Shown piece after piece: positions 37,439 to 46,291 of a stretch of 64,000 bases of DNA. This DNA comes from Shimia aestuarii (GTDB lineage Bacteria > Pseudomonadota > Alphaproteobacteria > Rhodobacterales > Rhodobacteraceae), in contig NZ_JAKVRD010000007.1 of the NCBI RefSeq assembly GCF_022814865.1, forward strand, positions 124,001 through 188,000, given 5' to 3'. The notes beneath the pieces were generated by a model. That model saw only the letters and a list, made by a program, of their open reading frames with translations, searched no databases and was not told where the DNA came from. A program made the position numbers and the translations under genes. The first letter of the stretch is position 1. Every line of letters starts with the position of its first letter.

Positions 37439-37961
37439 GAGCAAAATCAACGAACCTGCACCGAAATCCGAGGATCCGGCCAAGCCCGCAGCGGCCGATG
37501 CCGCACCGAAGCCTGCGGCTCCGGCTCCGTCGAGCGAGTTCAAGGCCTCCGCACCCAAGGCGAAACCGCCGGCATCGGTGCTGTCCTCTGACCTCCACAT
37601 TAGCGGCAACCTCAAGACGACCGGCGATATTCAAGTCGAGGGCACCGTCGAAGGCGATATCCGCGCGCACCTGCTGACCGTTGGTGAGAACGCCACGATC
37701 CGCGGCGAAGTCATCGCCGATGACGTGGTCGTCAATGGCCGCATCGTGGGTCGCGTGCGTGGCCTCAAGGTGCGCCTGACCTCGACCGCACGTGTCGAAG
37801 GCGACATCATCCACAAGACCATCGCCATCGAGAGCGGCGCGCATTTCGAAGGTTCGGTGCAGCGTCAGGACGACCCGCTTTCGGCAGGCGCCAAGAAGGC
37901 CGCTCCGGCCCCGGCGGCCAAGCCTGCACCGGCGGCAAAACCGGCTGGCAACGGTTCCTGA
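37428..37961 (+). CDS. Bactofilin (DUF583)
   Basis: The 177-residue protein has the bactofilin plan: a disordered Pro/Ala/Lys-rich N-terminus (1-50), a right-handed beta-helix core (about 52-145, including SSDLHISGNLKTTGDIQVEG), and a Pro/Ala/Lys-rich tail. Bactofilins polymerise without nucleotide into cytoskeletal filaments at the membrane and often recruit peptidoglycan enzymes. The gene begins inside the end of the M23 peptidase gene, the recurring peptidase-bactofilin pairing. A terminator follows at 37989. Confidence 0.94.
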   Translation: MFSKSKINEPAPKSEDPAKPAAADAAPKPAAPAPSSEFKASAPKAKPPASVLSSDLHISGNLKTTGDIQVEGTVEGDIRAHLLTVGENATIRGEVIADDVVVNGRIVGRVRGLKVRLTSTARVEGDIIHKTIAIESGAHFEGSVQRQDDPLSAGAKKAAPAPAAKPAPAAKPAGNGS

Positions 37962-37988
37962 TCTTAACAGATCTCTGGACATTTCGAG

Positions 37989-38020
37989 ACGCCGCCTTTC
38001 TTGGGCGGCGTTTCTTTTTT
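37989..38020 (+). terminator. Rho-independent terminator after the bactofilin gene
   Basis: ACGCCGCC pairs with GGCGGCGT around a short loop and is followed by TTTCTTTTTT. Confidence 0.88.
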
Positions 38021-38061
38021 GTCTTAACCTCTCAAAGAGTTAACGGCGAAATGGCGCATCT

Positions 38062-38094
38062 GTATCGCGTCGGTATCACGTCGGTATTGCGTCA
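38062..38094 (-). repeat. Triple 11-bp tandem element, copy 3 (inverted)
   Basis: On the minus strand the units read TGACGCAATAC, CGACGTGATAC, CGACGCGATAC, then AGA. It lies between the bactofilin terminator and the cyclophilin terminator, in a convergent region. The 230-bp gap 37962-38191 otherwise holds a TTAACCTCTCAAAGAGTTAA partial palindrome and the two terminators. Confidence 0.8.
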
Positions 38095-38142
38095 GTGCCA
38101 TTTCGCGCGCCCGTCGATTTGTTAACCTTTGCCTCTAGGCAC

Positions 38143-38164
38143 AAAAAAGGGGGCCGCAGCCCCC
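38143..38164 (-). terminator. Rho-independent terminator of the cyclophilin pair
   Basis: On the minus strand a perfect GGGGGC/GCCCCC stem with a tetraloop is followed by six Ts, 27 bp after the last stop. Confidence 0.85.
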
Positions 38165-38191
38165 TTCCCGTCTCTTTCAATGTGGGGCCGG

Positions 38192-38752
38192 TCACTCGGT
38201 CACGGTCACCTTGACCATGCGATCTGGCTGACCATAGACGAGACCATTCGGCCCCTCGCCGCGCTTGATCTGATCAACCACATCCATGCCCGAGGTCACC
38301 TTGCCGACGACAGTGTAGTTGCCGTTCAGGAAATAGCCTTCGTCAAACATGATGAAGAATTGCGAGTTCGCAGAGTCCGGTTCGCTCGAGCGGGCCATGC
38401 CAACGACGCCACGGTCAAAGGGGGTCTCGGAAAACTCGGCCGTAAGATCCGGGTAGGACGATCCGCCGCGTCCGGCATAGCGCATGTCGAAATCATCATC
38501 GAGCACGCCATGTTCCACATCGCCCGTCTGGGCCATGAAACCCTCGATCACCCGATGAAAAACCACGTCATCATAGGCGCCATCTTTGGCAAGCGTCGTC
38601 AGGCGCTCGGCATGGCCGGGGGCGATGTCTTCGAGAAGGTCGATGACCACTGTCCCATTGGCGCCAGGGCCGGAGATTTCGATCTCGAGGCCAGTGGCCA
38701 GAGCCGGGCTGGCGAGGAGGGTCAGAACGAGCGCGGATTTAAGCATCTGCAT
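38192..38752 (-). CDS. Periplasmic cyclophilin-type peptidyl-prolyl isomerase
   Basis: The 186-residue protein has a signal peptide (MQMLKSALVLTLLASPALA, cut after residue 19) and then a full cyclophilin domain with VVFHRVIEGFMAQTGD and ANSQFFIMFDEGYFLNGNYT motifs. It should catalyse prolyl isomerisation during periplasmic folding. It overlaps the preceding cytoplasmic cyclophilin gene by 14 bp (or starts at ATG 38746), so both come from one message. The pair looks like a duplication with one copy exported. Confidence 0.93.
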   Translation of the reverse strand: MQMLKSALVLTLLASPALATGLEIEISGPGANGTVVIDLLEDIAPGHAERLTTLAKDGAYDDVVFHRVIEGFMAQTGDVEHGVLDDDFDMRYAGRGGSSYPDLTAEFSETPFDRGVVGMARSSEPDSANSQFFIMFDEGYFLNGNYTVVGKVTSGMDVVDQIKRGEGPNGLVYGQPDRMVKVTVTE

Positions 38753-39251
38753 TGGCCGCCACCTTTACAGAGACCATGCGGTCAGGTTGCGCAGGCGGCT
38801 CGCCACGTGTGATCGCATCAACAAGTTCCATACCCGCGATCACGCGGCCATAGACCGTATATTGGCCATTGAGAAAGTGGTTGTCGCTGAAGTTGATGAA
38901 GAACTGCGAGTTTGCGCTGTCGGGCATCGCCGAACGGGCCGCGCCGAGCGTGCCGCGATCATGCGGGATGCGCGAGAACTCGGCCTTGAGGTTCGGCAAG
39001 TCCGAGCCACCGGTTCCTGCGCGGCGCAGATCAAAGTCTTTTTCCATGTTGCCGTTGGCGACATCACCTGTCTGGGCCATGAAGCCGTCGATCACGCGAT
39101 GAAAGGCGACGTTGTCGTAGGCACCGGAGCGCGCCAGTTCTTTCATGCGGTCGCAATGGCCGGGCGCAATATCGGGCAGCAGTTCAATGATGACGGTGCC
39201 GTCTTTGAGTTCCATCAGGATGGTGTTTTCGGGGTCTTTGATCTCGGCCAT
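38739..39251 (-). CDS. Cytoplasmic cyclophilin-type peptidyl-prolyl isomerase
   Basis: The 170-residue cyclophilin lacks a signal peptide (MAEIKDPENTILMELKDGTV) and has NVAFHRVIDGFMAQTGDVANG and ANSQFFINFSDNHFLNGQYT, the conserved active-site stretches of PpiB-type enzymes. GGAGGGCC lies before the ATG. It is the first gene of the two-gene cyclophilin unit and is divergent from pgk, with a 136-bp shared promoter region. Confidence 0.94.
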   Translation of the reverse strand: MAEIKDPENTILMELKDGTVIIELLPDIAPGHCDRMKELARSGAYDNVAFHRVIDGFMAQTGDVANGNMEKDFDLRRAGTGGSDLPNLKAEFSRIPHDRGTLGAARSAMPDSANSQFFINFSDNHFLNGQYTVYGRVIAGMELVDAITRGEPPAQPDRMVSVKVAANADA

Positions 39252-39318
39252 GGGGCCCTCCTGTCATTCGTGTTGCGTGATAGTTAATCACCGGCCAGCA
39301 GAAAGCCAAGACACCGCA

Positions 39319-39346
39319 TTGACGGTTAGGGTGTTTCCTATATGAA
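39319..39346 (+). promoter_or_regulatory. Probable pgk promoter
   Basis: TTGACG (39319-39324) and TATGAA (39341-39346) are 16 bp apart, 41 bp upstream of the pgk start. Confidence 0.55.
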
Positions 39347-39387
39347 ACGGGGCGAGCGCATTGTGAAAGACATCAGGGAGGAACCCC

Positions 39388-40578
39388 ATGCCTTGGAAAA
39401 CACTCGACGAGATGGATCTCGCCGGAAAGCGGGTCTTGACCCGTGTGGACATCAATGTGCCGGTCGTGGACGGCGTCGTGACCGACGCCACGCGCATTCA
39501 ACGGATCGTACCGACGGTCAAAGACATTCTCGCTGCGGGCGGCAAGCCGATCTTGCTCGCGCATTTCGGGCGCCCCGGCGGTGAACGGCGCGAGAACCTG
39601 TCTCTCAAACAGCTTGTGCCGACGCTTGAGACCGCCTTTGGTGTTCCGGTCGCTTTTGCCGCCGATTGCGTTGGCACCGAGGCCGAGCTTGCCACCGAGA
39701 CGCTTGGCGCAGGCAAGGTTCTTCTTCTCGAGAACACGCGCTTTCATGCAGGTGAGACAAAGAACGATCCGGCCCTGACCGACGCCATGGCCAAGCTTGG
39801 CGAAATCTATTGCAACGATGCCTTCTCGGCGGCGCACCGGGCGCATTGTTCGACCGAAGGCCTTGCGCACAAGATGCCCGCCTGTGCAGGGCGCCTCATG
39901 CAGGCCGAGCTTTCGGCGCTTGAAGCTGCGCTTGGCAAGCCGAACCGGCCTGTGACGGCCGTGGTCGGGGGGGCGAAAGTGTCGACCAAGCTCGAGCTGT
40001 TGTCGAACCTTGTTGAGAAGGTCGACAATCTGATCATCGGTGGCGGGATGGCGAACACCTTCCTCGCGGCCAAGGGACTCTGCATCGGGAAATCGCTGGC
40101 CGAGTTGAACATGACCGACACAGCGAAAGAGATTATGGACAAGGCCGAAGGCACAGGCTGTAGCATCGTGTTGCCGAGCGACGTTGTGGTCGCGCGCGAG
40201 TTCAAGGCCCATGCGGACAACGAGACGGTGCCGGCGGATGCCTGCCCCGAGGATGCAATGATCCTTGATGCCGGAGCACAAAGCGTGAAGACGATCACCG
40301 CCGTGCTTTCGGCGTCGCATACTGTGATCTGGAACGGTCCGCTTGGCGCCTTCGAGATCGAACCTTTTGACACGGCGACCAATGCCGCTGCGCTTGTTGC
40401 GGCGGCGCTGACAAAGTCAGGTGGAATCATTTCTGTAGCCGGGGGCGGCGACACGGTCGCGGCGCTCAATGCGTCTGGCGCAGCCAAGGACTTCAGCTAT
40501 ATCTCGACGGCAGGCGGTGCGTTCCTCGAATGGATGGAAGGCAAAGCCCTGCCGGGTGTGGCCGCGCTCGAAGGATAG
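39388..40578 (+). CDS. pgk: Phosphoglycerate kinase
   Basis: The 396-residue glycolytic enzyme transfers phosphate between 1,3-bisphosphoglycerate and ADP. Diagnostic segments are [16 protein letters not shown] near 14-30, [18 protein letters not shown] near 52-70, the nucleotide region [14 protein letters not shown] near 190, and the C-terminal [19 protein letters not shown] precedes the ATG. It is followed by a class I aldolase gene after a 139-bp gap with a long hairpin, giving a glycolysis/gluconeogenesis pair. Confidence 0.97.
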   Translation: MPWKTLDEMDLAGKRVLTRVDINVPVVDGVVTDATRIQRIVPTVKDILAAGGKPILLAHFGRPGGERRENLSLKQLVPTLETAFGVPVAFAADCVGTEAELATETLGAGKVLLLENTRFHAGETKNDPALTDAMAKLGEIYCNDAFSAAHRAHCSTEGLAHKMPACAGRLMQAELSALEAALGKPNRPVTAVVGGAKVSTKLELLSNLVEKVDNLIIGGGMANTFLAAKGLCIGKSLAELNMTDTAKEIMDKAEGTGCSIVLPSDVVVAREFKAHADNETVPADACPEDAMILDAGAQSVKTITAVLSASHTVIWNGPLGAFEIEPFDTATNAAALVAAALTKSGGIISVAGGGDTVAALNASGAAKDFSYISTAGGAFLEWMEGKALPGVAALEG

Positions 40579-40639
40579 GGCCGCCCTGCCCCGAATTCAG
40601 AAGCCCGGCGCAGATCGTTAGCGCCACCAGAATTGCATG

Positions 40640-40671
40640 ATGCGCCCCGCTCCCGTAGAAGCGGGGCGCAT
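40640..40671 (+). terminator. Long hairpin between pgk and fructose-bisphosphate aldolase
   Basis: An 11-bp perfect stem ATGCGCCCCGC/GCGGGGCGCAT with a 10-nt loop is followed by TCATTT. It may terminate or attenuate pgk transcription, or set the pgk/fda ratio. Confidence 0.6.
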
Positions 40672-40717
40672 TCATTTCGCAACTGCGGCAGACAAGAAAT
40701 TCAAGGGCGGACCCGGC

Positions 40718-41611
40718 ATGACCAAGCAAGCACAGATCGAACAGATGACCAGCGGCGCAGGTTTTATCGCCGCGCTGGACCAATCGGGCGGTTCCACCCC
40801 GAAAGCGCTGCGACTATATGGCGTGGAAGAGGATCAATACGGCTCGGAAGCCGAGATGTTCGACATGATCCACGCCATGCGCGCGCGGATCGCCAAGGCG
40901 CCGGCATTCAGCGGCGAGAAGGTGATTGGCGCAATCCTGTTCGAGATGACCATGGAACGCGAGATCGACGGCAAACCAACCGCGACCTATATGTGGGAAG
41001 AGCGCGGGGTGGTGCCGTTTCTCAAGGTCGACAAGGGGCTGGCCGAGGAAGCAAACGGCGTGCAGGTGATGAAGCCGATGCCTGAGCTCGACGCGCTTCT
41101 GGGCCGCGCCGTGAAGGCGGGGATCTTCGGCACCAAGATGCGTTCGGTCATCAACGCGGCGAATCCGGAAGGGATCAAGGCGGTCGTGGCGCAGCAATTC
41201 GAGGTTGGCCAAGAGATTCTTGGCCATGGGCTCTTGCCGATCATCGAGCCGGAAGTGACGATCTCGATTGCAGACAAGGCGCAAGCGGAAGACATCCTGC
41301 GGGCCGAGTTGGTCGCGCATCTCGACGCGCTGCCGGAGGGGCAGAAGGTCATGCTCAAGCTGACGCTGCCGGAGGTGGCGAACCATTATAAGGCGCTGGT
41401 CGATCATCCGAAGGTGATGCGTGTTGTGGCGCTTTCGGGGGGCTATAGCCGTGAGGAGGCCAATGATCGCCTGTCGCAAAACACTGGCGTCATTGCATCG
41501 TTCAGCCGGGCCCTGACCGAAGGGCTCACAGCGGATCAATCAGACGCGGATTTCAACGACACCATCGCGGGCACGATCGAGAGCATCTATGCGGCCTCCG
41601 TGGCGGGCTAA
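40718..41611 (+). CDS. Fructose-bisphosphate aldolase, class I
   Basis: The 297-residue enzyme resembles the bacterial class I aldolases of about 296 residues: [35 protein letters not shown] near 22-36, [13 protein letters not shown] near 125-137, and [14 protein letters not shown] near 165. Class I aldolases form a Schiff base on lysine and need no metal. The ATG at 40718 follows AAGGGCGG; a frame to 40637 would run through the intercistronic hairpin and is rejected. The gene pairs with pgk in central carbon metabolism. Confidence 0.94.
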   Translation: MTKQAQIEQMTSGAGFIAALDQSGGSTPKALRLYGVEEDQYGSEAEMFDMIHAMRARIAKAPAFSGEKVIGAILFEMTMEREIDGKPTATYMWEERGVVPFLKVDKGLAEEANGVQVMKPMPELDALLGRAVKAGIFGTKMRSVINAANPEGIKAVVAQQFEVGQEILGHGLLPIIEPEVTISIADKAQAEDILRAELVAHLDALPEGQKVMLKLTLPEVANHYKALVDHPKVMRVVALSGGYSREEANDRLSQNTGVIASFSRALTEGLTADQSDADFNDTIAGTIESIYAASVAG

Positions 41612-41649
41612 GAGACCCTCTCCAGAAGTCTAGAGATATTGCTTCCGTC

Positions 41650-41675
41650 GGATGCCTCCGGCGGGAGTATTTTCT
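41650..41675 (+). terminator. GCCTCCGGCGGGAG hairpin/repeat at convergent gene ends
   Basis: GGATGCCTCCGGCGGGAGTATTTTCTT contains a CTCC/GGAG stem followed by a T-rich tail. From memory, near-identical strings recur at gene ends across roseobacter genomes, so it may be a dispersed terminator-like repeat. It occupies the 84-bp gap between the aldolase and AidB-like genes. Confidence 0.5.
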
Positions 41676-41695
41676 TCAGAGAAGACCCCCTGCCC

Positions 41696-43315
41696 CTATC
41701 CGAGGCGCGCTAGGATGGCGTCGGTGTCAAGACCGCTGACGCTTCCGGCGATGGTGCCGCGTTGTCCGGTCAGGCGCGAAGTGATGTAGCCTTCGACCAC
41801 GGGCGCGGGCGCAGACTGCATGAGCGCCGCCGTGGTGAGGAGCGAGGCGAGGCTTTCGGCGAACCAACGCGCCTCTTGTTCAGCGGGAATACCTTGCCAG
41901 CGGGTGCGGTGTTGGTTGAGGACGGCATCATAGCGCGGATCGCGGCCCTTGGCGGCGTCGAGCACGGCGTCGAGCGCCTCGACGGCAAGTGGTTCGCGCG
42001 CCAATGTGCGCAGGATGTCGAGGCAGATCACGTTACCCGAGCCTTCCCAGATCGAATTTAGCGGCGCTTCGCGGTAAAGCATGGGCATCGGCGTGTCCTC
42101 GACATAGCCCATGCCGCCAAGCACTTCCATCGCCTCGCCAATGACAGAGATACAGCGTTTGTTGTTGAGAAACTTGGCCAGCGCGACGCCAATCCGAGCA
42201 AGCGCGCGGCTCTCGTCGTCGGTCTTGTCGAAGGTGCCCGCCATGAACATGGCGACAGCCAACGCGCCTTCCCAATCAAGCGCAAGATCGGCCAGAACGG
42301 CGCGCATGAGCGGCTGGTCAATCAGGCGGCGTTGGAAGGTCGAGCGGTGCGAGACCCAATGATGCGCCTCTGCAAGGGCCGCGCGCATGAGGCCCGCGGG
42401 GGCAATGGCGGTGTCGAGGCGGGTATGGTGGACCATCTCGATGATCGTGCGCACACCGCCGCCCTCATCGCCAAGGCGATAGGCGAGCGTGTCGTGGTAT
42501 TCGATCTCGGAGCTGGCATTGGCCTTGTTGCCGAGCTTGTCCTTCAGACGTTGCAAACGCATGGAATTACGCTCGCCCTCGAGCCAGCGCGGCACGAGGA
42601 AACAAGTCAGCCCGCCCTCGGCCTGGGCCAAGGTCAGAAAGCCGTCGCACATCGGCGCGGAGCAGAACCATTTATGGCCGCGCAGGCGGTAATGGTCACC
42701 GTCGCGATGGGCAATGGTCGAATTGGCGCGCACGTCAGAGCCCCCCTGTTTTTCGGTCATCGCCATGCCCATGGTCGCGCCCGCTTTCTCTGTTATCGGG
42801 CGGGTCGAGGGATCGTAGAGGCCCGACGCAAGGCGCGGCGCCCAGATTTTCTCAAGCTCGGGGTTATGACGCAGGGCCGGCACGGCGGCATAGGTCATGG
42901 TCATCGGACAGCAAGCGCCCGGCTCGACCTGGGCCATCATGTAGGAGACGACCGCATGCGTCGCATGGCCGCCCGGTTTGCCGTCCCAAGCGGCAGAGGC
43001 ATAGCCCGCCTCGAGGCCAGCCTTCATGACGGTGTGATAGCCGTCGTTGAAGGCCACCTCGTCAAGCCGACGCCCGCCCCGATCGAAGAGAACGAGGCGT
43101 GGCGGGTCGCGGCGGGCGTCTTCGCCTGCGGCAATGAGGCTCTCGTCCCCGAGCGCTGCGCCGGTTGTGGCGAGCGTCTTAGTGCGTGCGCCTGCCGCCG
43201 TTGCCGCATCGCGCAGGGGCGCATCCTCAGCCCAAAGATCACGCGATCCGCGCAAAGACGGTTGGTTCATCACCTCATGGGTTTCGAGGCGGCTTGCAGC
43301 TTCGGATTGGCTCAT
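41696..43315 (-). CDS. AidB-like acyl-CoA dehydrogenase
   Basis: The 539-residue protein has the long-form acyl-CoA dehydrogenase architecture of AidB: an N-terminal extension (HEVMNQPSLRGSRDLWAED), MTEKQGGSDVRANST near 190, HKWFCSAPMCDGFL near 215, and a long C-terminal domain with VLGGMGYVEDTPMPMLYREA and SIWEGSGNV. AidB binds DNA and FAD and is part of the E. coli adaptive response to alkylation; the true substrate is unclear. No ada or alkB gene is nearby. TTG/GTG alternatives exist, but the ATG with GGAGGAGACC upstream is good. Confidence 0.9.
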   Translation of the reverse strand: MSQSEAASRLETHEVMNQPSLRGSRDLWAEDAPLRDAATAAGARTKTLATTGAALGDESLIAAGEDARRDPPRLVLFDRGGRRLDEVAFNDGYHTVMKAGLEAGYASAAWDGKPGGHATHAVVSYMMAQVEPGACCPMTMTYAAVPALRHNPELEKIWAPRLASGLYDPSTRPITEKAGATMGMAMTEKQGGSDVRANSTIAHRDGDHYRLRGHKWFCSAPMCDGFLTLAQAEGGLTCFLVPRWLEGERNSMRLQRLKDKLGNKANASSEIEYHDTLAYRLGDEGGGVRTIIEMVHHTRLDTAIAPAGLMRAALAEAHHWVSHRSTFQRRLIDQPLMRAVLADLALDWEGALAVAMFMAGTFDKTDDESRALARIGVALAKFLNNKRCISVIGEAMEVLGGMGYVEDTPMPMLYREAPLNSIWEGSGNVICLDILRTLAREPLAVEALDAVLDAAKGRDPRYDAVLNQHRTRWQGIPAEQEARWFAESLASLLTTAALMQSAPAPVVEGYITSRLTGQRGTIAGSVSGLDTDAILARLG

Positions 43316-43473
43316 TCGGGTCTCCTCCCTTTCGCGCCCATGCTAGGGGCGCAAGGCGCGCGATGGCCAGCGTAGCGTTGCGTCAAAAACAAGGGCCGAG
43401 GGGGATTCACACGGCGAATCACTTATGGCATAGTGATTCGCAGAAGCTCGCAAAGGGCTCGCAAGAGGCAGAA

Positions 43474-43776
43474 ATGACAGCACAAAAAAACCGTCCCGCG
43501 ATTGGTGCGCTCCTGTTTTTCGGAGTGGCGTTTGCGCTTGCCTCGATCTTTACCTTTGCTGCCGTGCAGGGCGACTATGGTCTCTTCCGACGCGTTGAGG
43601 TCGAAGCCGAAAAAGCCGTTCTGAAAGAGGATCTTGCACGGCTTCAGTCCGAGGTCACGCGGATGGAGAACCTCACCCAGCGGCTTAGCGATGACTATCT
43701 CGATCTCGACCTTCTCGATCAGCAGGCGCGCGATGTGCTTGGCCTGATCCGCTCGGACGAGATCGTTATTCGCTAA
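43474..43776 (+). CDS. Septum formation initiator family protein (FtsB/DivIC-like)
   Basis: The 100-residue protein has a short cytoplasmic start (MTAQKNRPAIGALLF), one membrane helix (about 11-31) and a periplasmic coiled coil (VEAEKAVLKEDLARLQSEVT) ending in a DYLDLDLLDQQARDVLGL motif, the pattern of FtsB. It should link FtsL and FtsQ at the division septum. AGAGGC precedes the ATG at 43474. It sits just upstream of the pyruvate dehydrogenase operon, an arrangement seen in other alphaproteobacteria. Confidence 0.88.
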   Translation: MTAQKNRPAIGALLFFGVAFALASIFTFAAVQGDYGLFRRVEVEAEKAVLKEDLARLQSEVTRMENLTQRLSDDYLDLDLLDQQARDVLGLIRSDEIVIR

Positions 43777-43868
43777 CCCCTCCCTAGAATTTGACAGCAT
43801 TTCTCTGCTGGTATTGCGCCAGTGGAAAATTTTCTCTCGCATGTCATACGCGATTGCGATATGTTTTT

Positions 43869-43882
43869 GTTTAACGTTAAAC
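43869..43882. promoter_or_regulatory. Perfect palindrome upstream of pdhA
   Basis: GTTTAACGTTAAAC is a perfect 14-bp palindrome 24 bp before the pdhA start, next to its GGAGG site. The extended 18-mer (43867-43884) matches the sequence upstream of lpd at 14 of 18 positions. A TTGCGA lies about 17 bp before TTAAAC, so the palindrome may overlap the -10. Confidence 0.6.
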
Positions 43883-43906
43883 TATTTTCCTCATAGGAGG
43901 TGAGAC

Positions 43907-44896
43907 ATGGCTGCCAAACGGCCTGCGAAGAAGACGAATGTCTCGGGTGACGAACTCAAGCAATATTACCGAGACATGCTTTTGATCCGGCGCTTTGAAG
44001 AGAAAGCCGGACAACTTTACGGGATGGGCCTCATTGGCGGTTTCTGTCACCTGTATATCGGTCAGGAAGCGGTTGTTGTCGGTCTTGAGGCCGCGGCAGA
44101 GGAAGGCGACAAGCGCGTCACCTCATATCGTGACCACGGGCATATGCTTGCCTGCGGAATGGACCCGAACGGCGTCATGGCCGAGTTGACGGGGCGCGAG
44201 GGCGGCTATTCCAAGGGGAAAGGCGGCTCGATGCACATGTTCTCCAAGGAAAAGCACTTCTATGGCGGTCACGGCATCGTCGGCGCACAGGTGCCGATCG
44301 GCGCGGGCCTCGCCTTTGCCGACAAGTACAAGGACAACGGCCGCGTGACATTCACCTATTTCGGCGATGGCGCGGCGAACCAGGGACAGGTCTATGAGAC
44401 CTTCAACATGGCGGCGCTTTGGGATCTTCCGGTGATCTTTGTCATCGAGAACAACCAATATGCCATGGGCACGGCGCAGCAGCGGTCGACCTCGACCCCG
44501 GACATTCACACGCGCGGCGAAGCCTTTGGCATTCCGGGCGAAGCGGTTGACGGGATGGACGTTCTTGCCGTCAAGGAGGCGGGCGAGCGCGCTGTGGCGC
44601 ACTGCCGCAAGGGCAAGGGGCCCTATATCCTTGAGGTGAAGACCTATCGCTATCGCGGGCACTCCATGTCGGACCCGGCAAAGTATCGCACCCGCGAAGA
44701 GGTGCAGAAGATGCGCGAAGAGCGCGACGCGATCGAACATGTGCGGGCACTTCTGCTTGAAGGCAAGCACGCCAGCGAGGACGACCTCAAGGCGATCGAC
44801 AAGGACATCAAGGCCGTGGTCAACGCCAGTGCGGACTTCGCCAAGGACAGCCCGCTACCCGCGCTCGAAGAGCTGTGGACCGACATTTACGCCTGA
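43907..44896 (+). CDS. pdhA: Pyruvate dehydrogenase E1 component, alpha subunit
   Basis: The 329-residue TPP-dependent subunit of the heterotetrameric E1 decarboxylates pyruvate. It shows YYRDMLLIRRFEEKAGQLYG near 25, GGSMHMFSKEKHFYGGHGIV near 105, the TPP motif GDGAANQGQVYETFNMA near 150, and YRYRGHSMSDPAKYRT near 240, the phosphorylation-loop region. It heads the pdhA-pdhB-pdhC operon with GGAGGTGAGAC before the ATG. The length fits the alphaproteobacterial form. Confidence 0.97.
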   Translation: MAAKRPAKKTNVSGDELKQYYRDMLLIRRFEEKAGQLYGMGLIGGFCHLYIGQEAVVVGLEAAAEEGDKRVTSYRDHGHMLACGMDPNGVMAELTGREGGYSKGKGGSMHMFSKEKHFYGGHGIVGAQVPIGAGLAFADKYKDNGRVTFTYFGDGAANQGQVYETFNMAALWDLPVIFVIENNQYAMGTAQQRSTSTPDIHTRGEAFGIPGEAVDGMDVLAVKEAGERAVAHCRKGKGPYILEVKTYRYRGHSMSDPAKYRTREEVQKMREERDAIEHVRALLLEGKHASEDDLKAIDKDIKAVVNASADFAKDSPLPALEELWTDIYA

Positions 44897-44917
44897 GACG
44901 ACGGAGAGATTTGAAAG

Positions 44918-46279
44918 ATGGCTATTGAAATTCTGATGCCTGCCCTGTCGCCGACGATGGAAGAGGGCACGCTTGCAAAATGGCTCGTGAAAGAGGGGGA
45001 CGAAGTGTCCTCGGGCGATATTCTCGCCGAGATCGAGACAGACAAGGCGACGATGGAATTCGAAGCGGTGGATGAAGGCGTGATTGGCCAGATCCTCGTG
45101 CCGGAAGGCACAGAGGGCGTAAAGGTCAACACCGCCATTGCGACGCTTCTTGAAGAGGGCGATGCGCCCGACGCGACCCCGAAGAGCGCCTCTGCGCCTG
45201 CGGAAGAGGATGCGGCCCCTGCCCCGGCAGCCGCTGTTGCGGCCGCGCCGGACGCGCCCAAGGCTGACCTCAGCCCGGATTGGCCGGAAGGCACCGAGAT
45301 GAAATCGCAGACCGTGCGCGAAGCGCTGCGCGATGCGATGGCCGAAGAGATGCGCGGCGATGACAGTGTTTATCTCATGGGCGAGGAAGTTGCCGAGTAT
45401 CAGGGCGCCTACAAGGTCTCGCAGGGCCTGCTCGACGAGTTTGGCGGCAAGCGCGTGATCGACACGCCGATTACCGAACACGGGTTTGCCGGGATCGCCG
45501 TGGGCGCGGCCTTTGGTGGCTTGCGGCCCATCGTGGAGTTCATGACCTTCAACTTCGCTATGCAGGCGATTGACCAGATCATCAACTCGGCGGCGAAAAC
45601 GCTCTACATGTCGGGCGGCCAGATGGGCGCGCCGATGGTGTTCCGCGGCCCGAACGGTGCCGCCGCGCGCGTCGGCGCACAGCACAGCCAGGACTACGCC
45701 GCATGGTATGCGCAGATCCCCGGCCTCAAGGTCGTGATGCCCTATTCGGCATCGGACGCCAAAGGCCTTCTCAAGACTGCGATCCGCGATCCCAACCCGG
45801 TGATCTTCCTTGAGAACGAGATCCTTTATGGCCGCAGTTTCGATGTGCCGGTGATGGATGATTTCACCGTCCCGTTCGGCAAGGCGCGCATCTGGCGCGA
45901 GGGTTCGGACGTGACCATCGTCTCCTTCGGGATCGGGATGCAATATGCGCTCGAGGCGGCAGAAAAGCTCGCCGAAGAGGGCGTCGAGGCCGAGGTGATC
46001 GACCTGCGCACGCTACGGCCCATCGACTATGACACGGTGCTCGCCTCGGTGATGAAAACCAACCGCTGTGTCACTGTCGAAGAGGGTTGGCCCGTCGGGT
46101 CGATCGGTAACCACCTGTCGGCGACGATCATGGAGCGCGCGTTTGATTATCTCGACGCGCCGGTCATCAACTGCACCGGCAAGGACGTGCCCATGCCCTA
46201 TGCGGCGAACCTCGAGAAACACGCGCTTGTGACGACCGACGAGGTTGTCGCGGCGGTGAAACAAGTCACTTATCGCTAA
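44918..46279 (+). CDS. pdhB: Pyruvate dehydrogenase E1 component, beta subunit, with N-terminal lipoyl domain
   Basis: The 453-residue protein fuses a lipoyl domain (residues 1-80, lipoylation lysine in [15 protein letters not shown]) and an Ala/Pro linker (about 85-118) to the E1-beta catalytic domain (about 125-453; [20 protein letters not shown] and [18 protein letters not shown]). Ordinary E1-beta is about 330 residues; the extra lipoyl domain is a known alphaproteobacterial trait. It begins 21 bp after pdhA and is followed 12 bp later by pdhC. Confidence 0.97.
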   Translation: MAIEILMPALSPTMEEGTLAKWLVKEGDEVSSGDILAEIETDKATMEFEAVDEGVIGQILVPEGTEGVKVNTAIATLLEEGDAPDATPKSASAPAEEDAAPAPAAAVAAAPDAPKADLSPDWPEGTEMKSQTVREALRDAMAEEMRGDDSVYLMGEEVAEYQGAYKVSQGLLDEFGGKRVIDTPITEHGFAGIAVGAAFGGLRPIVEFMTFNFAMQAIDQIINSAAKTLYMSGGQMGAPMVFRGPNGAAARVGAQHSQDYAAWYAQIPGLKVVMPYSASDAKGLLKTAIRDPNPVIFLENEILYGRSFDVPVMDDFTVPFGKARIWREGSDVTIVSFGIGMQYALEAAEKLAEEGVEAEVIDLRTLRPIDYDTVLASVMKTNRCVTVEEGWPVGSIGNHLSATIMERAFDYLDAPVINCTGKDVPMPYAANLEKHALVTTDEVVAAVKQVTYR

Positions 46280-46291
46280 GGAGACGCGGAC

